Of a DNA stretch of 64,000 bases, positions 11,022 to 24,870 are shown piece by piece; position 1 is the stretch's first letter; every line of letters starts with the position of its first letter. The notes under the pieces are model-generated. The model made no database searches. It had not been told where the DNA came from and saw nothing but the letters and a program-made list of their open reading frames with translations. Location: NCBI GenBank assembly GCA_028023455.1, contig JAQFVV010013082.1:64001-128000 (forward strand), written 5' to 3'. The DNA comes from Epiperipatus broadwayi. Lineage: Eukaryota; Onychophora; Udeonychophora; Euonychophora; Peripatidae. The position numbers and the translations under genes are program-made.

Positions 11022-11782
11022 TAAAAACTGTAAGTACATAAGGAGATATCCAAGTAATTTATGGGCATTTGTAAATATTTTTCTTTGTTGAAATTTTTTT
11101 TTTCTAAATTGATTGAGAATTTACTTTATGTTTGAATATATCTTATTTGTTTGTAAATAAATATTATGAAGTTTTGTTAATTGACAAGATCTCTGTAGTT
11201 TTGTTGATCCAGCATTTATATTCAGTCCAGCATTTACATTCCATCTTATAGCCAATATTTTATACATGCACACACCTACATTATTGTTTGATAGGTATGT
11301 GAGAGAATATTAAATAAAGGTTATTACTTTCTAATAGATAGGATGTATTATTTTAGTTGTTGATTAACAGTTTGCATAAATACATACCTGTTAAGAGAGT
11401 CAAATGCGAATTCTTCCTGAGTTCGAATATCTGAGGCAACGATTTTGGAAAAGAGTTGTGAGATGTGAGATGAACTGATTTGAATTACATGTGGCTTTGA
11501 TGGATAATGCTTAGACTAGTCTATGGAAGATGTATGTAATCATGAGTCAGGTATTTCATCATGTTAGCTCTAGCATCCTACATGAAGACCCTAGGTTCAA
11601 CAGTAGTTAGATGTAAGCTTGCTCTCTTTCTCTTATATATGTGGATGGACTGGACTGTTGCATTTGACACTATCAACTTTAGGATAGGAAAGATAGGTGT
11701 ACCAGCACTTTTAGATTTGATGTAATTTGATTATATGTTGTGGATGAACCAGCTGATTGATGAAGTTGATATGTGTGTTCAA

Positions 11783-11892
11783 ATGTATTTGCAGACCAGC
11801 ACATCCTGGTATATTCAACCATACCATTACAATATATATATATTGTAATGGTATGGTCAAATATAGCAGGGTGTGCTGGTCCGCAAATACAT
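11783..11892. repeat. 54-bp-arm palindrome
   Basis: Arms 11783-11836 and 11839-11892 pair over almost their full length, with a handful of mismatches. The centre is a TA run and the arms include CATACCATTACAATAT and its complement. The two overlapping ORFs here are mirror readings of the palindrome, not genes. Confidence 0.8.
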
Positions 11893-13844
11893 ATAACATT
11901 AAAGTCTACAATAGAATATATAATTTGATATTTATGTTAAAAAATATAATATAATTTTCTATTCATGATTTAAAAAACTAACATTTAAATGCAATAGATG
12001 TTTCTCTAATATTGTAGATAAAATTTTAGATATGCTGCAACCAGATAGAAATCACTTAAAACTAGCAGTGAAAGATGAAACTATATGATGTAGTAGTGGT
12101 AGTAATATTTATCTGACCCATAGCTAAACATAAAATAATATTTAGCATGATACTCTAACTGGTGAAAGAGTTGTAATTTAGATACAAATATTTCATGTAT
12201 TAATGTTTAAATCCATCTAAGTATAAGTCTGAGAAAATATTTAAATTAAATTACATACCCCAATAAAAATAACTTTTTGGGTTTAAATTCATTAAATAAT
12301 TTAGGTTTGAATTAAATGAAGACTTTCTTTTTCTTCAATAAAATTACTCGAAAAAAGAAGATATTATAGGTTAATGGAAAAGCTTGTATTTAGCCTAAGG
12401 AAAATTATCAATTAGTAGCAATTGATAGTTTCCTGTCAATAACAAAAAGCAAAACATTATCTCCATTTACATGGATAAAATCTCCTTATTTCTAGTCTTT
12501 ATTATAATAATAAGTCATGAATATGTATATATTAAGAGAGAATATGTGTGGAGAAATATAAATATAATATTATTAAAATTTAACATTTATTTTATTAATT
12601 CTTTATTCTAAAATAAAATCAGTTGTCAATTTTAAAGTGATTTTCATTTGATTTGTTTAGCAAAAAAAAGATACTGCATTAAAACCAGATTAGAATGTAG
12701 AAACTTATATTTTGGGTATTGATTGATGTAGCATTATATCCATTTTTTAATTACTGAGCCATTCTTTGATAGAGATAGAAAGAATCTATCCCAGATGTTA
12801 TTTTATTTCATATAGAATCAATCAGATCTTTAGTATAAGAATGATGGTGGATGGAATATTCATAGATGGGATTAGAGGATGGTAGAATTGTTTGAGTCAT
12901 AACCTATTGCAGTCTAGCTTCACATGGAATCCAATGATGTTGGAACATATTAATCATATGAATTACATTAACTCTAATATAAATTAAATACCATTAGTTC
13001 TTAAAACATGAATGTAAATTCAAGTTAAATGAAATAAAAGTATGTACCATTGACATAAGAAGAAGATTGCATGAAATTGATGCTTAGAAACTCATAAAAT
13101 TTTGAACTGGAAGTACTAAAAGTGGAATAATACAGAGGATTTAACCGTCCAGAATCTGACACACTACCACGATGCTGGGCCCATTAGCCTTTTTTGACAG
13201 AAAAGTGACAATCTTAATATTCTTTATTCCTCAATCATTAATTATGCTCTTATGTCAACTATGTCTATCTTGACATTTCACATTTTATACAATTTTCATT
13301 TTATAAAAGTGATTTGGATATTTATGAAAAGGTTTCTCAAGATCTTGTATTAAGATCTGAACTGATATAAGCACACAAACGTATATAGATGGGTTTATCA
13401 TTTCTGTTGTAGAGACCCAGGTATGTTACATCTGTAGGTTATCTGATGATATTAGGTCAATATGATAGAAGGCAGTTTGAAATCTTTACAGCAGAAGATA
13501 ATTTACAATATTTCAAAATTAAAAGTGCACTGAAAAAACAGAAGTTTGATTGGTTACATATATTCCATTAGTCAAAACTATCATCTTGGAATACCAAAAT
13601 ACCATCCATATCCAAATACAAAAAAGGTAATTCAATCTTGTTGATTTTTTAATTCTAGTAAAAGTATTGTTTAGTTTAATATTAGATAAATATTATTTGT
13701 GAATGATATATAGTATTTTAATTTAATTTATGAATTCTGAGGCAAAAACTAAATAAACTTGTTAAAATATCAAAATCTTACAAAGTTTATTATTTGTGAT
13801 ACGTAAAAAAATATATAATGAAATATCCAAGTTTTCCTGAAGGT
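11893..13844. other. AT-rich DNA, nothing recognised
   Basis: No coding region, RNA gene or repeat could be supported in this stretch. Confidence 0.35.
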
Positions 13845-13975
13845 TTGTGATGATGGTGTTTTAGTTGTATTTATGTATTGGACTATTTCCATCATCTAAT
13901 ATGAGTATTGAATGTCCTTAGAAAAAATTAACTTCATACAAATTTTCCAATTACATTCAATTGTTAATAATAATG
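13845..13975. repeat. Dispersed repeat C, uninterrupted copy
   Basis: It contains GATGATGGTGTTTTAGTTG, then ATTGGACTATTTCCATCATC and TGAATGTCC. It matches repeat C at 2641-2965 across the point where the RTE fragment is inserted there, so it acts as an empty-site relative. Confidence 0.65.
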
Positions 13976-14039
13976 CACAGTTTAGTATATAGCCAATATT
14001 TCGAGAGGTATTATTCTCGGCACTTTTTCAGGTGTTGCT

Positions 14040-14150
14040 GGTCTGATTAGTGACAACACTAGCATGGGAATTGTCCCTGGACCCTTAGATTCTTGAGTAC
14101 TGAATTTTAAGGTAACAGTCTAACTAATTGGCTCTGTTGTGTAGAGTGTT
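14040..14150 (-). mobile_element. tRNA-derived SINE, family B, copy 2
   Basis: On the minus strand a tRNA-like head (CCAATTAGTTAGACTG) is followed by CAGTACTCAAGAATCTAAGG and a degenerate B-box (GGGACAATTCCC). It is the inverse of the neighbouring plus-strand copy at 14195. Confidence 0.5.
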
Positions 14151-14194
14151 ACCTTAAAATTTGATTTCCATGTGAGTACTTTCACTGGTCAGAT

Positions 14195-14350
14195 TAGGAT
14201 GGCTCAGTTGGTTAGAGTATTCGTAAATTTCAATACTCCAGAATTTAAGGGACCAGGTTCAATTCCCATACTGCATGAATACCATAAACAAATTTACATA
14301 GTAATGTTTCAAAATTAATGCAAGTGTTGAGTGTATATTGCTGAAAGACT
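14195..14350 (+). mobile_element. tRNA-derived SINE, family B, copy 3
   Basis: The A-box TGGCTCAGTTGGTTAGAG (14201) and B-box GGTTCAATTCC (about 14254) are at tRNA-like spacing. The intervening AATACTCCAGAATTTAAGG is the family hallmark. Copies 2 and 3 lie head to head. It is not a functional tRNA: the middle is too long and the acceptor stem does not pair. Confidence 0.6.
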
Positions 14351-14561
14351 ATTAAAATGATGATTATTATAATTTTTTTAAAAAATGGCCATTTTCGTGA
14401 ATCATCATTAATCAAAGTACTATTATATTACTGCTTGATATACTTGGCCAATATTATTGGTGTTAAAAAATGGGAATTTTATATTTATTAAAATTAATGC
14501 TCATAAAAATTTTGAGCATAAAATTGCATCAATTATAGTTTAAATATATATTCACAATTAT

Positions 14562-14962
14562 ATTCATCATCATTATTTCTTTTCAACCATTATCTATTCA
14601 TTGCAGAATGATCTCACAAAGTTTGATCCACTTCCTCTGACACTTAGTTTCACTTTTCCACATCATACCAACAAGATCATTTCTTTCATTCATCCATCTC
14701 CCAAATGGCCTCTTTCTAGGTCTTTTATTACTTTTTGGGATCTAATTTAAAACTTAACTTGCCTTTATGTTATTATATTTACTAGCAAGCTGGATTCCAT
14801 TTCAGTCTTTTAATTCTTTTAATGATTTCAGTGACATTTGTTTATTCTGTCACATATGGATTTCGGTTTTCAATCTCTTCCTATTAATTCTAATATACAT
14901 TTCTCCATATTTTGTTGAAATATCTGTAGTCTTTATATAACTCCTCTGTTGTAAGTAAGAAC
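14562..14962 (-). mobile_element. RTE-type LINE 3' fragment, decayed
   Basis: The minus strand follows the same 3' end as the copies at 21708 and 33764: a CATCATCATT tail on the plus strand, CAACCATTATCTATTC, a segment about CATCCATCTCCCAAATGG, and the region encoding the conserved RT C-terminal part. Frameshifts and stops are frequent. The element is truncated at about 14962. Confidence 0.7.
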
Positions 14963-14999
14963 ATGCAATTGCAAACTACTGCTATTAATAGTAATAGTA

Positions 15000-15632
15000 C
15001 CAAGTTTGTATAAAACCGGTTTTTTTAAATGCTTATTTTTAAAAATACATACACATACGTATATATATTTAAATTCATAAATTGAATGCAAATTTTTTTT
15101 AATTAAAAACTTAATTCATTTATTTTTAGCACCATTAAATTAAGAAAAAAGAAACTGAGAAGCATATTACGTCCAGCGTACAGTGTGTAAATTAATAAAA
15201 CTTTTCTAAAAAAATGAATATTGATTAATTACTATTGAAATCATGAGTATTAAAATATCTAATATACTAATTTTTCGCGTCATTGATTTTTCTGTTGAAA
15301 TTCTTACTCTTAATGCTCGGGAAGTTATAAAGTCGGTCTCTGATTAATACTTATTCATTGAGTGCATATTTAAGATATAATATGGAATACAATAAATTAA
15401 TAGAAATTATAAATAATAAATCATGATATTTTTAAAAGAAACCACAAGCAAAAAAAAAAAGCCTAATTAAAAAATAAATAAATTATAAATTATACAATAT
15501 CTCTTAATAAACTTATTGTAAAACATGAATTATATAAAATAGTGAATAAAATGAAGTACATATTACAAATAAAAATAAAATGATTTAAATAAAGGTAAAG
15601 AAACTTTTTAATTATATAAATAGATTTATCCC
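15000..15632. other. AT-rich DNA, nothing recognised
   Basis: No supported gene or repeat. Confidence 0.35.
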
Positions 15633-15639
15633 TTGACAA

Positions 15640-16440
<801 letters not shown>

Positions 16441-16780
16441 CTACTTACCTATTTATTAATTTCATGCTTGGGTCTATTAACTATCTATTATAAATTATAT
16501 ATAAAAGTATATATCTTCATATTCTGTTATTATTAATAATAATACAAAATACCAAAACAGAGTTTACATATATTGAATAAAATTAATTAAACTGAGTATA
16601 CTTTCAACATATAAGTATATATTTTTTTTCCAGTCAACATTTGTCAATCATTATCAAAGTTATTATTTTAAGATATATAATAAATGAAATATTATCCAGG
16701 TACATCCATGTATAATTCATTGTAAAAATATACATAAAATATAATATTTCATTTATATGTATAGCCGTGAAAATCTTTGA

Positions 16781-16782
<2 letters not shown>

Positions 16783-16824
<42 letters not shown>

Positions 16825-16868
16825 CAATAGATTTTGTTTTTATATATATATATATATATATATATAAA
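16783..16868. repeat. TA microsatellites in inverted context
   Basis: Two TA tracts are present. The second is bounded by TTTGTTTTTATATA and its complement, forming a perfect AT hairpin at about 16834-16875. The flanks 16441-16782 and 16876-17049 hold nothing recognised. Confidence 0.8.
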
Positions 16869-17049
16869 AACAAAGGAAGTATATCACACTTCTCCAGGAT
16901 ATGAATTAAAAACATTCTAAATGTTGGACAAAGAATCAAGAATAAAATTAATCCATAGCCTGTGGTGAGTATGAGTTATTCCCTTTGTTTACACATATAT
17001 ATTAAGTTATGCTTAATTTAAAGTTTATTATATATATTGCAAGGTTACT

Positions 17050-17297
17050 TGATTTACATATCATCTTAGCACACTCTCTATTGACCAATCCCAAACCTAA
17101 AAATTGTTTTTATACTTTTCAATTTTTATTTAATGCCCATTTTCATCCCAACTTCATTGAGCCTTGTATACAAGAAAATTCAAGGTTCAGTAAAGTTGGG
17201 AGGAATATTGGCATTAAAGAAAAAATTGGAAAGTATAAAACATTTCTTAATGTTGAGGTTGGCCAATAGAGAATGTGGTAGGATGATATGTAAATCA
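17050..17297. mobile_element. Fold-back inverted-repeat element
   Basis: The ends TGATTTACATATCATC and its complement bound two arms of about 115-120 bp with roughly 75-80% identity, nearly touching at about 17172. Shared segments include TCTCTATTGACCAA and TTTAATGCC. The ORF reading across it is the palindrome's own product. This is an old fold-back element with no recognisable coding region. Confidence 0.65.
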
Positions 17298-20287
17298 GTG
17301 ACATTTTGAATTAACGTAATATCTTGACAAGGTTCAATTTTGAACGAATGTCGATTAGAAGAAAATAAATATATGATTGAAATTTATAGTTATCTATTAA
17401 CCCTTTCAACGATTATTATTTAATTGGCCGAATGAGTTAAAAATCAAAACTTGTAATTGGCCAACTCACAACTTTAACAAAATCTATTGTTAAAATAGAT
17501 CACTTTTAATAATATAAATACATTAGTTTCGTTTGTAAAAAGTATATTACTGAATTGTCAGATTATGAAACAAACGAAAGTCTTTTCAAAAATAAAATTT
17601 GATTTATAATTTAAAAAATATTCAATTGCGGTGAAATAAAAGTAACTGCTATTCAACCAACCAAAAAAGATTGCGTCAGCAATCTTTTTTTTTTCACTTT
17701 AACGTTACGATCAATATGTAGCAATAAATAAATAATTCTTGGTAATATCTTAACTATTTTTCTAAAATAATTTGATTTTTAGTATTATTTTATCAATAAT
17801 AATTTGTAATTCAATTCAAATATTGTTTAAAATGTTGTAAACATTCGTTTATAATTTTCGTAATAAAAATCAAAACGAACGTAACTTTTTACTTTTTGGC
17901 AGCCATTTCCCTTTCTGACAGAAGTGGGACAGCCAATAAGATTCAAGAAAAGTTGGTGAGGAGGTGGTGCTTTGGTTTTGTTTGACATATATGGTCATTT
18001 TTATTGATTTTTTACTTGTAAAATAAATCTGAAGATGGCACCATCTTACAGAACTTTTGATTTTCTTTCGAATGACATATTATATGTATACGTGGGATAA
18101 AAAGTAGCCGATTTAGAGTGATGTCAAATCTTCTAGTTTTTAGATGTGTCATGCATTCAAAGAATTAAGTTAATTATATGTACATAGTCAATTCAGTGAG
18201 AAAGTAAAAAAAATAACCATCAAGTAATATATATATATATATATCAGTTAACTATATAATATGCCAACCAATTAACAAAATGATGTTAAAATGGCCGCAA
18301 AATATTTTTATTGATGTAATATTACAATTTTTTTAAATATGAAACCTCTACAAAATCTTAAATTAAAAGATCAAAAATTTAAAAGTTGATTATTGATGAA
18401 AAACTATAGAATGACTACTTTTTCCATAAAAGTATATTTTTATGTGCATATTGAAGCAGTCAATCTTAGCTTAAGATTGGGCTTCATGGTTCCATCTACT
18501 AACCTATATTCAAACCATATCCCATCCCAATCCTTTTGTCATGTATGTATATTTTATGTATACATTAGAGATGTGCACCGACATTATAAAATTTTAACTT
18601 TTAAATTAACATTTTTATTATTATTAATTTTATGATTATTAATTCTTTTTATTAAAATACATAGGTGCGGCTCAAATATATATATAGAAGCAAAATACTA
18701 ACAAAATATTGATTTTTTTTTGTAAATATTTTATTATATGTTATTTGTACAACTTTTTCTTTTTAAAGAATTTTTTTCTTTTAAACTGTATATTTTGTAA
18801 AATCTAATATGAAAGATGCTACAGTTGATTGTCTAAAAATAATTAAAGGGTCGGAAGCACTATTGTTTTAATCTGGGGTAGGTATTTTTAATTAAAGTTT
18901 TACTTAAAAGGGGATTAAGATTAAAGATACTTTTGTTAATAAACATGTTGTCAAATCTATTTCTAATCTGGAAATAGATTTGAATTTATTTTTGGACGTT
19001 ATCTCACTGTTGCATCTTCAAAAACAATCGATAATGAAAAAGTATAAAATGGCTGAATTTTGAGTCACAGATAGATTAGCTACTATTAAGAGAACTTATT
19101 GTTAAGATATTACACGTCGCCTGAAACTTAAAATGATGTAGTCATAAATCCACCCTCCTGCTGACCCGGGTGGGTCATTTTTTCCGCTAATATACCATCT
19201 AACTGCTGCCTTGAAAGAAAGTAAAAGCCTAAAGAAGGAACTTTGGAGTGCCAAATAGAAACTTGCTGTCACCAAGAAGAATTCATTTGGATCCCCAATT
19301 TACCATGCATGAGCCATACTTTGAAAATAGACTTATTAAATTTGTGCAAGGTAACTCTTATGCTAATCTCAAATCCTGCTATCAAGATTTCTAACGTATT
19401 GTTCAATTTTCTATCTTTCAAATTAATATGTAAATGTAATTTGCTCTTAAATGATTTTTGCTCTTAAATGATTTTATAAATCTAATTTTCTCTCATATGC
19501 TCTAACTTTCTTTAACTTTGGTGCGGTCAGTTATTTATAGTTATTTATTACTTGATTTTATATATCTGCTTTTATTATTATTATTATGCCAATCTCTAAC
19601 AATCTGACAAATGAGTTTTGTAAAATCTTTTCTTCTTTTTAAATAAACCTTCATGAATTAAGGTTTTTAATGTCCATTTAAAACAATGCATTATTAATTA
19701 ATACACTCACCAATTGTTTTATGAGCCAACGTTTTATTTGTTTTAATATAAAAATATATTTTAACTCTGGATTTTCTACCCGGGGTGAATTCAGAGCTTA
19801 GGCTAATTAATGCTTTGAAACCTTAATTATTTTATAAATGTTATTCAATTCTGAAAAGGTGACCGATTATTTGTTTTCTATATAACTGCTAGCCTTTTTA
19901 TTTACTCTTAAAATATCAAATACAGTACTTATATATTCCATTTATTGTAAAATCGATGAAGGTGGGATTGATTTATTTTAAATAGCAGAAAAAGGGATGG
20001 GGATAAATCTTAATGTTTCTTTTACTAGGTAAAATCTTAAAGTATATTTTAAGTAAATGAAATGTAAATCTTTCTATATATATATTATACTGCATAGTGT
20101 ATTATTTGTCTAAATTATAGTACTCAAACAAGGGTCATTTATTTTAAAGCAGTAAAATTTATTCAATGTTGTTAGTGACATTTATCATTACTGCGTTACT
20201 GACATTTAGCCTATCTTCATATATAAATATATTACATGCTTCTAGTCTTAAGTTCGAACCCATAGATTCCTTTTCATGCCTTCGTAT
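17298..20287. other. AT-rich DNA, mostly unassigned
   Basis: No gene is supported. A perfect 12-bp hairpin (AAAAAAGATTGC, 4-nt loop) lies at about 17664-17692. A less AT-rich stretch at 17890-18060 contains a CCAAT-type element (CAGCCAATAAG) and a palindrome AAGATGGCACCATCTT (about 18033). This could be promoter-like, but no downstream exon was found. Another short hairpin (CAAATCTATTTC and its complement) lies near 18950. Confidence 0.35.
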
Positions 20288-20475
20288 AAAAATGCCTCTG
20301 GCAGTGATCCCTAAGTCTGGCACATGCTATGCATATTCCTTCTTTGTATAAAAAGGCCACTGGCGGTGATCCCCAAGTCTGGCGCATGCTATGCCCATCT
20401 ATTTCTTCATATAAAAAGGCTTCTGGTGGTGACCCCTAAGTCTGGCACACGCTATGCCCATCCACTTCATCTTTC
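20288..20475. repeat. Minisatellite, about 60-64 bp, three copies
   Basis: The phrase TGGCRGTGATCCCYAAGTCT plus GCTATGCCCATC recurs at about 20294, 20354 and 20418, each preceded by TATAAAAAGG or similar. Divergence between units is about 10-15%. The open frames here differ between units, which argues against a protein repeat. Confidence 0.75.
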
Positions 20476-21707
20476 ATCCAGAAGCACAACTTTTCCTGTT
20501 ATTTTTAGGCTATTATGTCAGCACCGCAAACTTCTTCGTATTATTATTTCTTTTTGCTTCATGACCCAGTTTTAATGCTCTAATATTAAAAGTGCGCTCT
20601 GCTCAAAATATCTATATATAAATGTCAAATATTACTAGCTAAATTAATTACTAATATTATTTTAGTGTTATTATACAATCCCATCATCGTATTTTGTTAT
20701 TTATCTATTTAAGAGTATTTGCCTTGGGAAAATAAATCGTTCTTCTTACCAGTGCTAATTAACAGAAGTTTCATTAAATATTTTGTCATCTAATCAAATG
20801 TCATTTTCAAATATGTTTTCAAATGTATTTTATTTATTTTCATGACCTCAGTGGTGTGAAAATAGTTTGTGTTATATCTGTAATGAATCTCATAACGCTC
20901 CCTGAAGGAATAATGTTAGTCACCATGTTTCAGAACCGTAAATCAAAGCGTTAATGGCAATATTATGTAATTCTTTCTGATAGTTGATTGGCATCTTAAT
21001 ATTGGACCCACCAAAGATGTGTGTTTATTTATAATATATTATTTATCTAATAAAGAGCATATGAGAAATAATAGTGTGAATGACAATATATAATTATCTA
21101 TCATTTGGTAGACCGCTTGCTCATACACGCACATACCAATGTACTTAATTTATAAATGTATGTAAATAATTTGTCAGTATATTAAAATATATATTTTATT
21201 GTCTAACTTATTTGAGTAGTTCAAAAATCCTTCTTTTCTCCACTTCCAAAAGTACAGCCATGTTTATATATATTTTAGTTTAGTCGTAGTTACTAGATGT
21301 CTCATTGTTTTGCTCAGCTTTGCTAGTTGGCTGGATTTAAAATTAATTCTCATGTGCCATCATTGTTATGCTATCCATTAGGTATTTGATCTGGGGCTTA
21401 GAGAGTGGTTTCGAATCCAGGCTTGTCCTTGACCTAAATCTCGGGCTTGACTGTGTTTGAAGTACATTTTGTGAGTTCCAGCTTATGTTAGATGGATAAA
21501 CATGTTTTGACCGGTACAGTATATATAATTTCTTCTATCACTATTATTAACCTGGAAAGTCTTTACAGGAAGAACATACTGGAAATAAAGGGAATAGAAT
21601 TCTGATTATAGCCTATAGATGCGATACTTAATAAGAAATCATACATTATGCTGCTATTTAGAGAGAAAATGTGATATTATAACTAAATTTTTTTGAAACA
21701 AAATATA
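20476..21707. other. AT-rich DNA, nothing firmly recognised
   Basis: A B-box-like phrase GGTTTCGAATCC at about 21411 may mark another decayed SINE, but no A-box or duplicate copy supports it. Confidence 0.3.
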
Positions 21708-24535
21708 TCATCATAATTATTTTCAATCATTATCGATCCATTTCAAGAAGGTCACTTCAAGTTTGGTCCATCTTCTATAATTTCTAGCCTCTCTTATTTC
21801 ATTCATCCAATTCCCATGTGTTTTTTCCTAAATCTTTTAAAATCTCTTGGAATCCAGTTTAAGATTTCAACTGTCCATTTATTATCTTCTCTTCTAGCAA
21901 TATGTCCAATCCAATTCCATTTCGATTTTTAATTCTTTCAATAATATTAGTGATTCCCATTTGTTCTCTCAAGCATGTATTTTATTTTCAATCTCTTTTT
22001 CTTATTCTTAACTTACATCTCTCTATACTTTAAGTGGTCTGAAGTCTTTGTATTGTTCTTCTGTTAAGTGTCCAAGTCTCAGGTCCATAACTAAGAACTA
22101 CTAAAACATATTTATTCGCTTAATATTAGATTATTTCTATCAAAGGCACTCTAACCAAGTTTAATTTTAATATTAATTTCATCCATTATGGTTCCATATG
22201 CAGTAAAAATCTGATCAAGGTATTTGTAGTTGTTAACCTCTTCTAACTCATCATAATCAATCTGTATTATCTTTTTTTGAAAAAATTCATGGAACATTAC
22301 TTTAGTCTTTTTAACATATATTTTTAGTTTTACTATCTTACTTTCATCTGGTAACTCTTGCAACATTTCCTGAAGCACTGAAGCATTATTTTCAAAAAAC
22401 AACTACATTGTCTACAAAATATAATGACTTAAGTAATATTTACTGAGGCTATAACCTCGATAATATGTGTGTAAAAATGTGATAGTAGGGACCTCTACAA
22501 GTTTTTTAACCACAAGCTTACGCTATGGAAGAAAAGAGGTCCCTACTATCGCATTTTTACACGCATATTATCGAGGTTATAACCTCAGTAAATATTACTT
22601 ACGTAATCAATGTGCATTTAATAAATTTATAATTACAACTTTAAATTACTTTAATATATTTCTAACTATAAAATCTTTCCATTGACTCATTGTAAATCGA
22701 AAAATTTCGTGAATATTAATGTGTAATAAGAAATGTGGACTTAATCAGTGAAGTATTGAATAGCTTCACACGCGCAGATCTAACCACTTCAGCTTCACCT
22801 ATTTAAATAGAAAGTAGGTTGAAGTAAAGAAGGGTTCCCCTCTTTTCTTCCATAGTGTAAGCTTGTGGTTAAAACACCTGTAGAGGTCCCTACTATCGCA
22901 TTTTTACACGCATATTATCGAGGTTATAGCCTCAATAAATATTACTTATGTAATCAATGTGCGTTTAATAAATTTATAATTACAACTTTAAATTACTTTA
23001 ATATATTTCTAACTATAAAATCTTTCCATTGACTCGTTGTAAATCGAACGATTTCGTGAGTATTAATGTGTAATAAGAAATGTGGACTTAATCAGTGAAG
23101 TATCGAATAGATTCACGCTCGCAGATCTAACCACTTCAACTTCACCTATTTAAATAGAAAGTAGGTTGAAGTAAAGAAGGGTTCCCCTCTTTTCTTCCAT
23201 AGCATAAGCTTGTGGTTAAAACACCTATAGAGGTCCCTACTATCACATTTTTACACACATATTATCGAGGTTATAGCCTCAGTAAATATTTCTTACGTAA
23301 TCAATGTGCGTTTAATAAATTTATAATTATAAATGACTTAAATAATCTCCATTTACTTTTACTCCTTTAGCTTCCTGTTTTAATCAACAAAATACTTCTT
23401 GCACCACTACTGTAAAAAAGTCTTGGAAATATGAAGTCACACTTTCATAAACCCTTCTCAATGTTAACCTTCCTAGTATCATTATGTAATCTAATTGTTG
23501 CTGTTTCTGTTATAAACATTCTGTGGAATGACAATATCCTGGGTTTATACCTTGATGATCAAATGCACTGAAGAAATGCTTATAGAATCAAATGTCTTTT
23601 TATAATTTACAAATCCAAAGCACAATGGCAACTCATATTCTTTAGACCTTTCCAAAACTTCTCTCAATACTTGGATGTTATCCACTATAATAAAAACACT
23701 TTTAAATTCATCTTGTACTTTTGGTTGATTGAAATCCAATGTTCTCTGTAAACAAGTTGTAATTATCTTGGTAAAATTTTTGTATAAAACTGATAGGTCT
23801 CTAATCTCTAATATCTTATTTATCACCTTTTAAAAATATTAATAATAGTGCTGCATTTTTTCAATCATCTGGTATATCTTTATCATTTAGATATTTGGTA
23901 TATAACTTTGCCAAATTTTTTTCTATTTCTTCATCTGCTTCTTTTAAGATATCAATTATAATTCCAACATTACCTGGAGTTTTTCTCTTCTTCATAAATT
24001 TAATTTCATGTCTCACTTCTTCATTTAAAATCCTGAGCAATTTAAAAAATATAATAGTTGTAGGAGGTAGTTGTTCTTTATTATTATTATATAATTCTTG
24101 ATAGAATTCCTCTACACATTTCATGATGTCATCTTTATTTTTAATAATAGTTCCATCTTTTTTTCTTATTGCACAAGTAAGTTTTCTACTAATATCTAAA
24201 TATTATTTTAAACTCTTTTTATTCTTTTCTACTGGTTCACAATTATTGTTTCTTATATCATTATCCAACTTTTTTCTGCATCATTTTACAAAATTTGAGA
24301 TATTCAATCCTTCTTAATGCATTGATTTATATCTCTTCATATTCTTTCTGTTCTTCATAAATTCTCTAATTTAAGTAAAAATTTTATTGGTCAATGGCTG
24401 CTTTTTACTACCAGCAATATATCTATATATGGATATGATCTTCATAGATAATTCTGGAATTTAGTCAACTGGTTCAATATCTTTTATTGTCATTGTCCTT
24501 ATCTGCTTTAGAAATGGAATTTAAAACCTTTGATC
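21708..24535 (-). pseudogene. RTE-type non-LTR retrotransposon, decayed, interrupted
   Basis: Reading leftward, fragments of one reverse transcriptase ORF appear in RTE order. The linker before RT (about 24300-24535) is followed by a segment with KRKTPGNVGIIIDILKEADE (23861-24124), matching the motif usually read as GKAPGPDG. Next comes NIQVLREVLERSKEYELPLC and FGFVNYKKTFDSIS (23545-23826), which is RT motif A with its first Asp changed to Asn. Then the C-terminal region NYKYLDQIF (22151-22402), and finally a 3' end with an ATCATC tail at 21708. Stops and frameshifts throughout make it non-functional. It is split by a separate tandem element at 22433-23331. A reverse transcriptase of this class would copy its own RNA at a nicked target. 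Confidence 0.8.
22433..23331. mobile_element. 347-bp tandem-unit element inserted in the RTE, with TSD
   Basis: The inserted block consists of an inverted partial unit (22433-22536), two complete direct units of exactly 347 bp (22537-22883 and 22884-23230) and a partial third unit (23231-23331). Units are about 95% identical, each starting AGGTCCCTACTATC. A perfect 10-bp target duplication AATGACTTAA lies at 22423-22432 and 23332-23341. The uninterrupted RTE sequence is seen at about 34539-34560. Each unit can fold: GAGG/CCTC near its start and ACTTCAAC/GTTGAAGT near its end. No ORF, A/B box or clear hammerhead core was found. Multimeric arrangement plus TSD is reminiscent of retrozymes or Penelope-type insertion. 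Confidence 0.85.
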
Positions 24536-24748
24536 ATGTGACTAGTCAGTGGGAACACTCAACAAATAAAACACCTAATTAAAGATTATTGAATATATGC
24601 ATACAATAGCAGGATTAGACATAGAAAACATAGAGTTTTTCTTCTGGTTGGATTATCTATTTCCAGATACTTTTACAGTGTTTGTGAATTTTTAATTGCT
24701 TAAAAAATGAATGCACTTAAGTTGTGGCAGGCCAGATAATATCGGTTT

Positions 24749-24831
<83 letters not shown>

Positions 24832-24870
24832 TGATGATGATGATGATAATAATAATAATAATAATAATAA
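24749..24870. repeat. TAA/ATG trinucleotide microsatellite
   Basis: About 26 TAA units, then six ATG-type units, then TAA again. It creates polyisoleucine, polytyrosine and similar spurious ORFs. Confidence 0.95.

Noticed and set aside
17890-18060. Host promoter (CCAAT element and ATGGC palindrome)
   Set aside because: Only isolated short motifs, and no downstream gene could be found.
22537-23230. Hammerhead in the 347-bp unit
   Set aside because: The only CTGA-type match (minus strand, CTGATTA) has a wrong core base and lies too far from the GAAA that could go with a stem III; not convincing.
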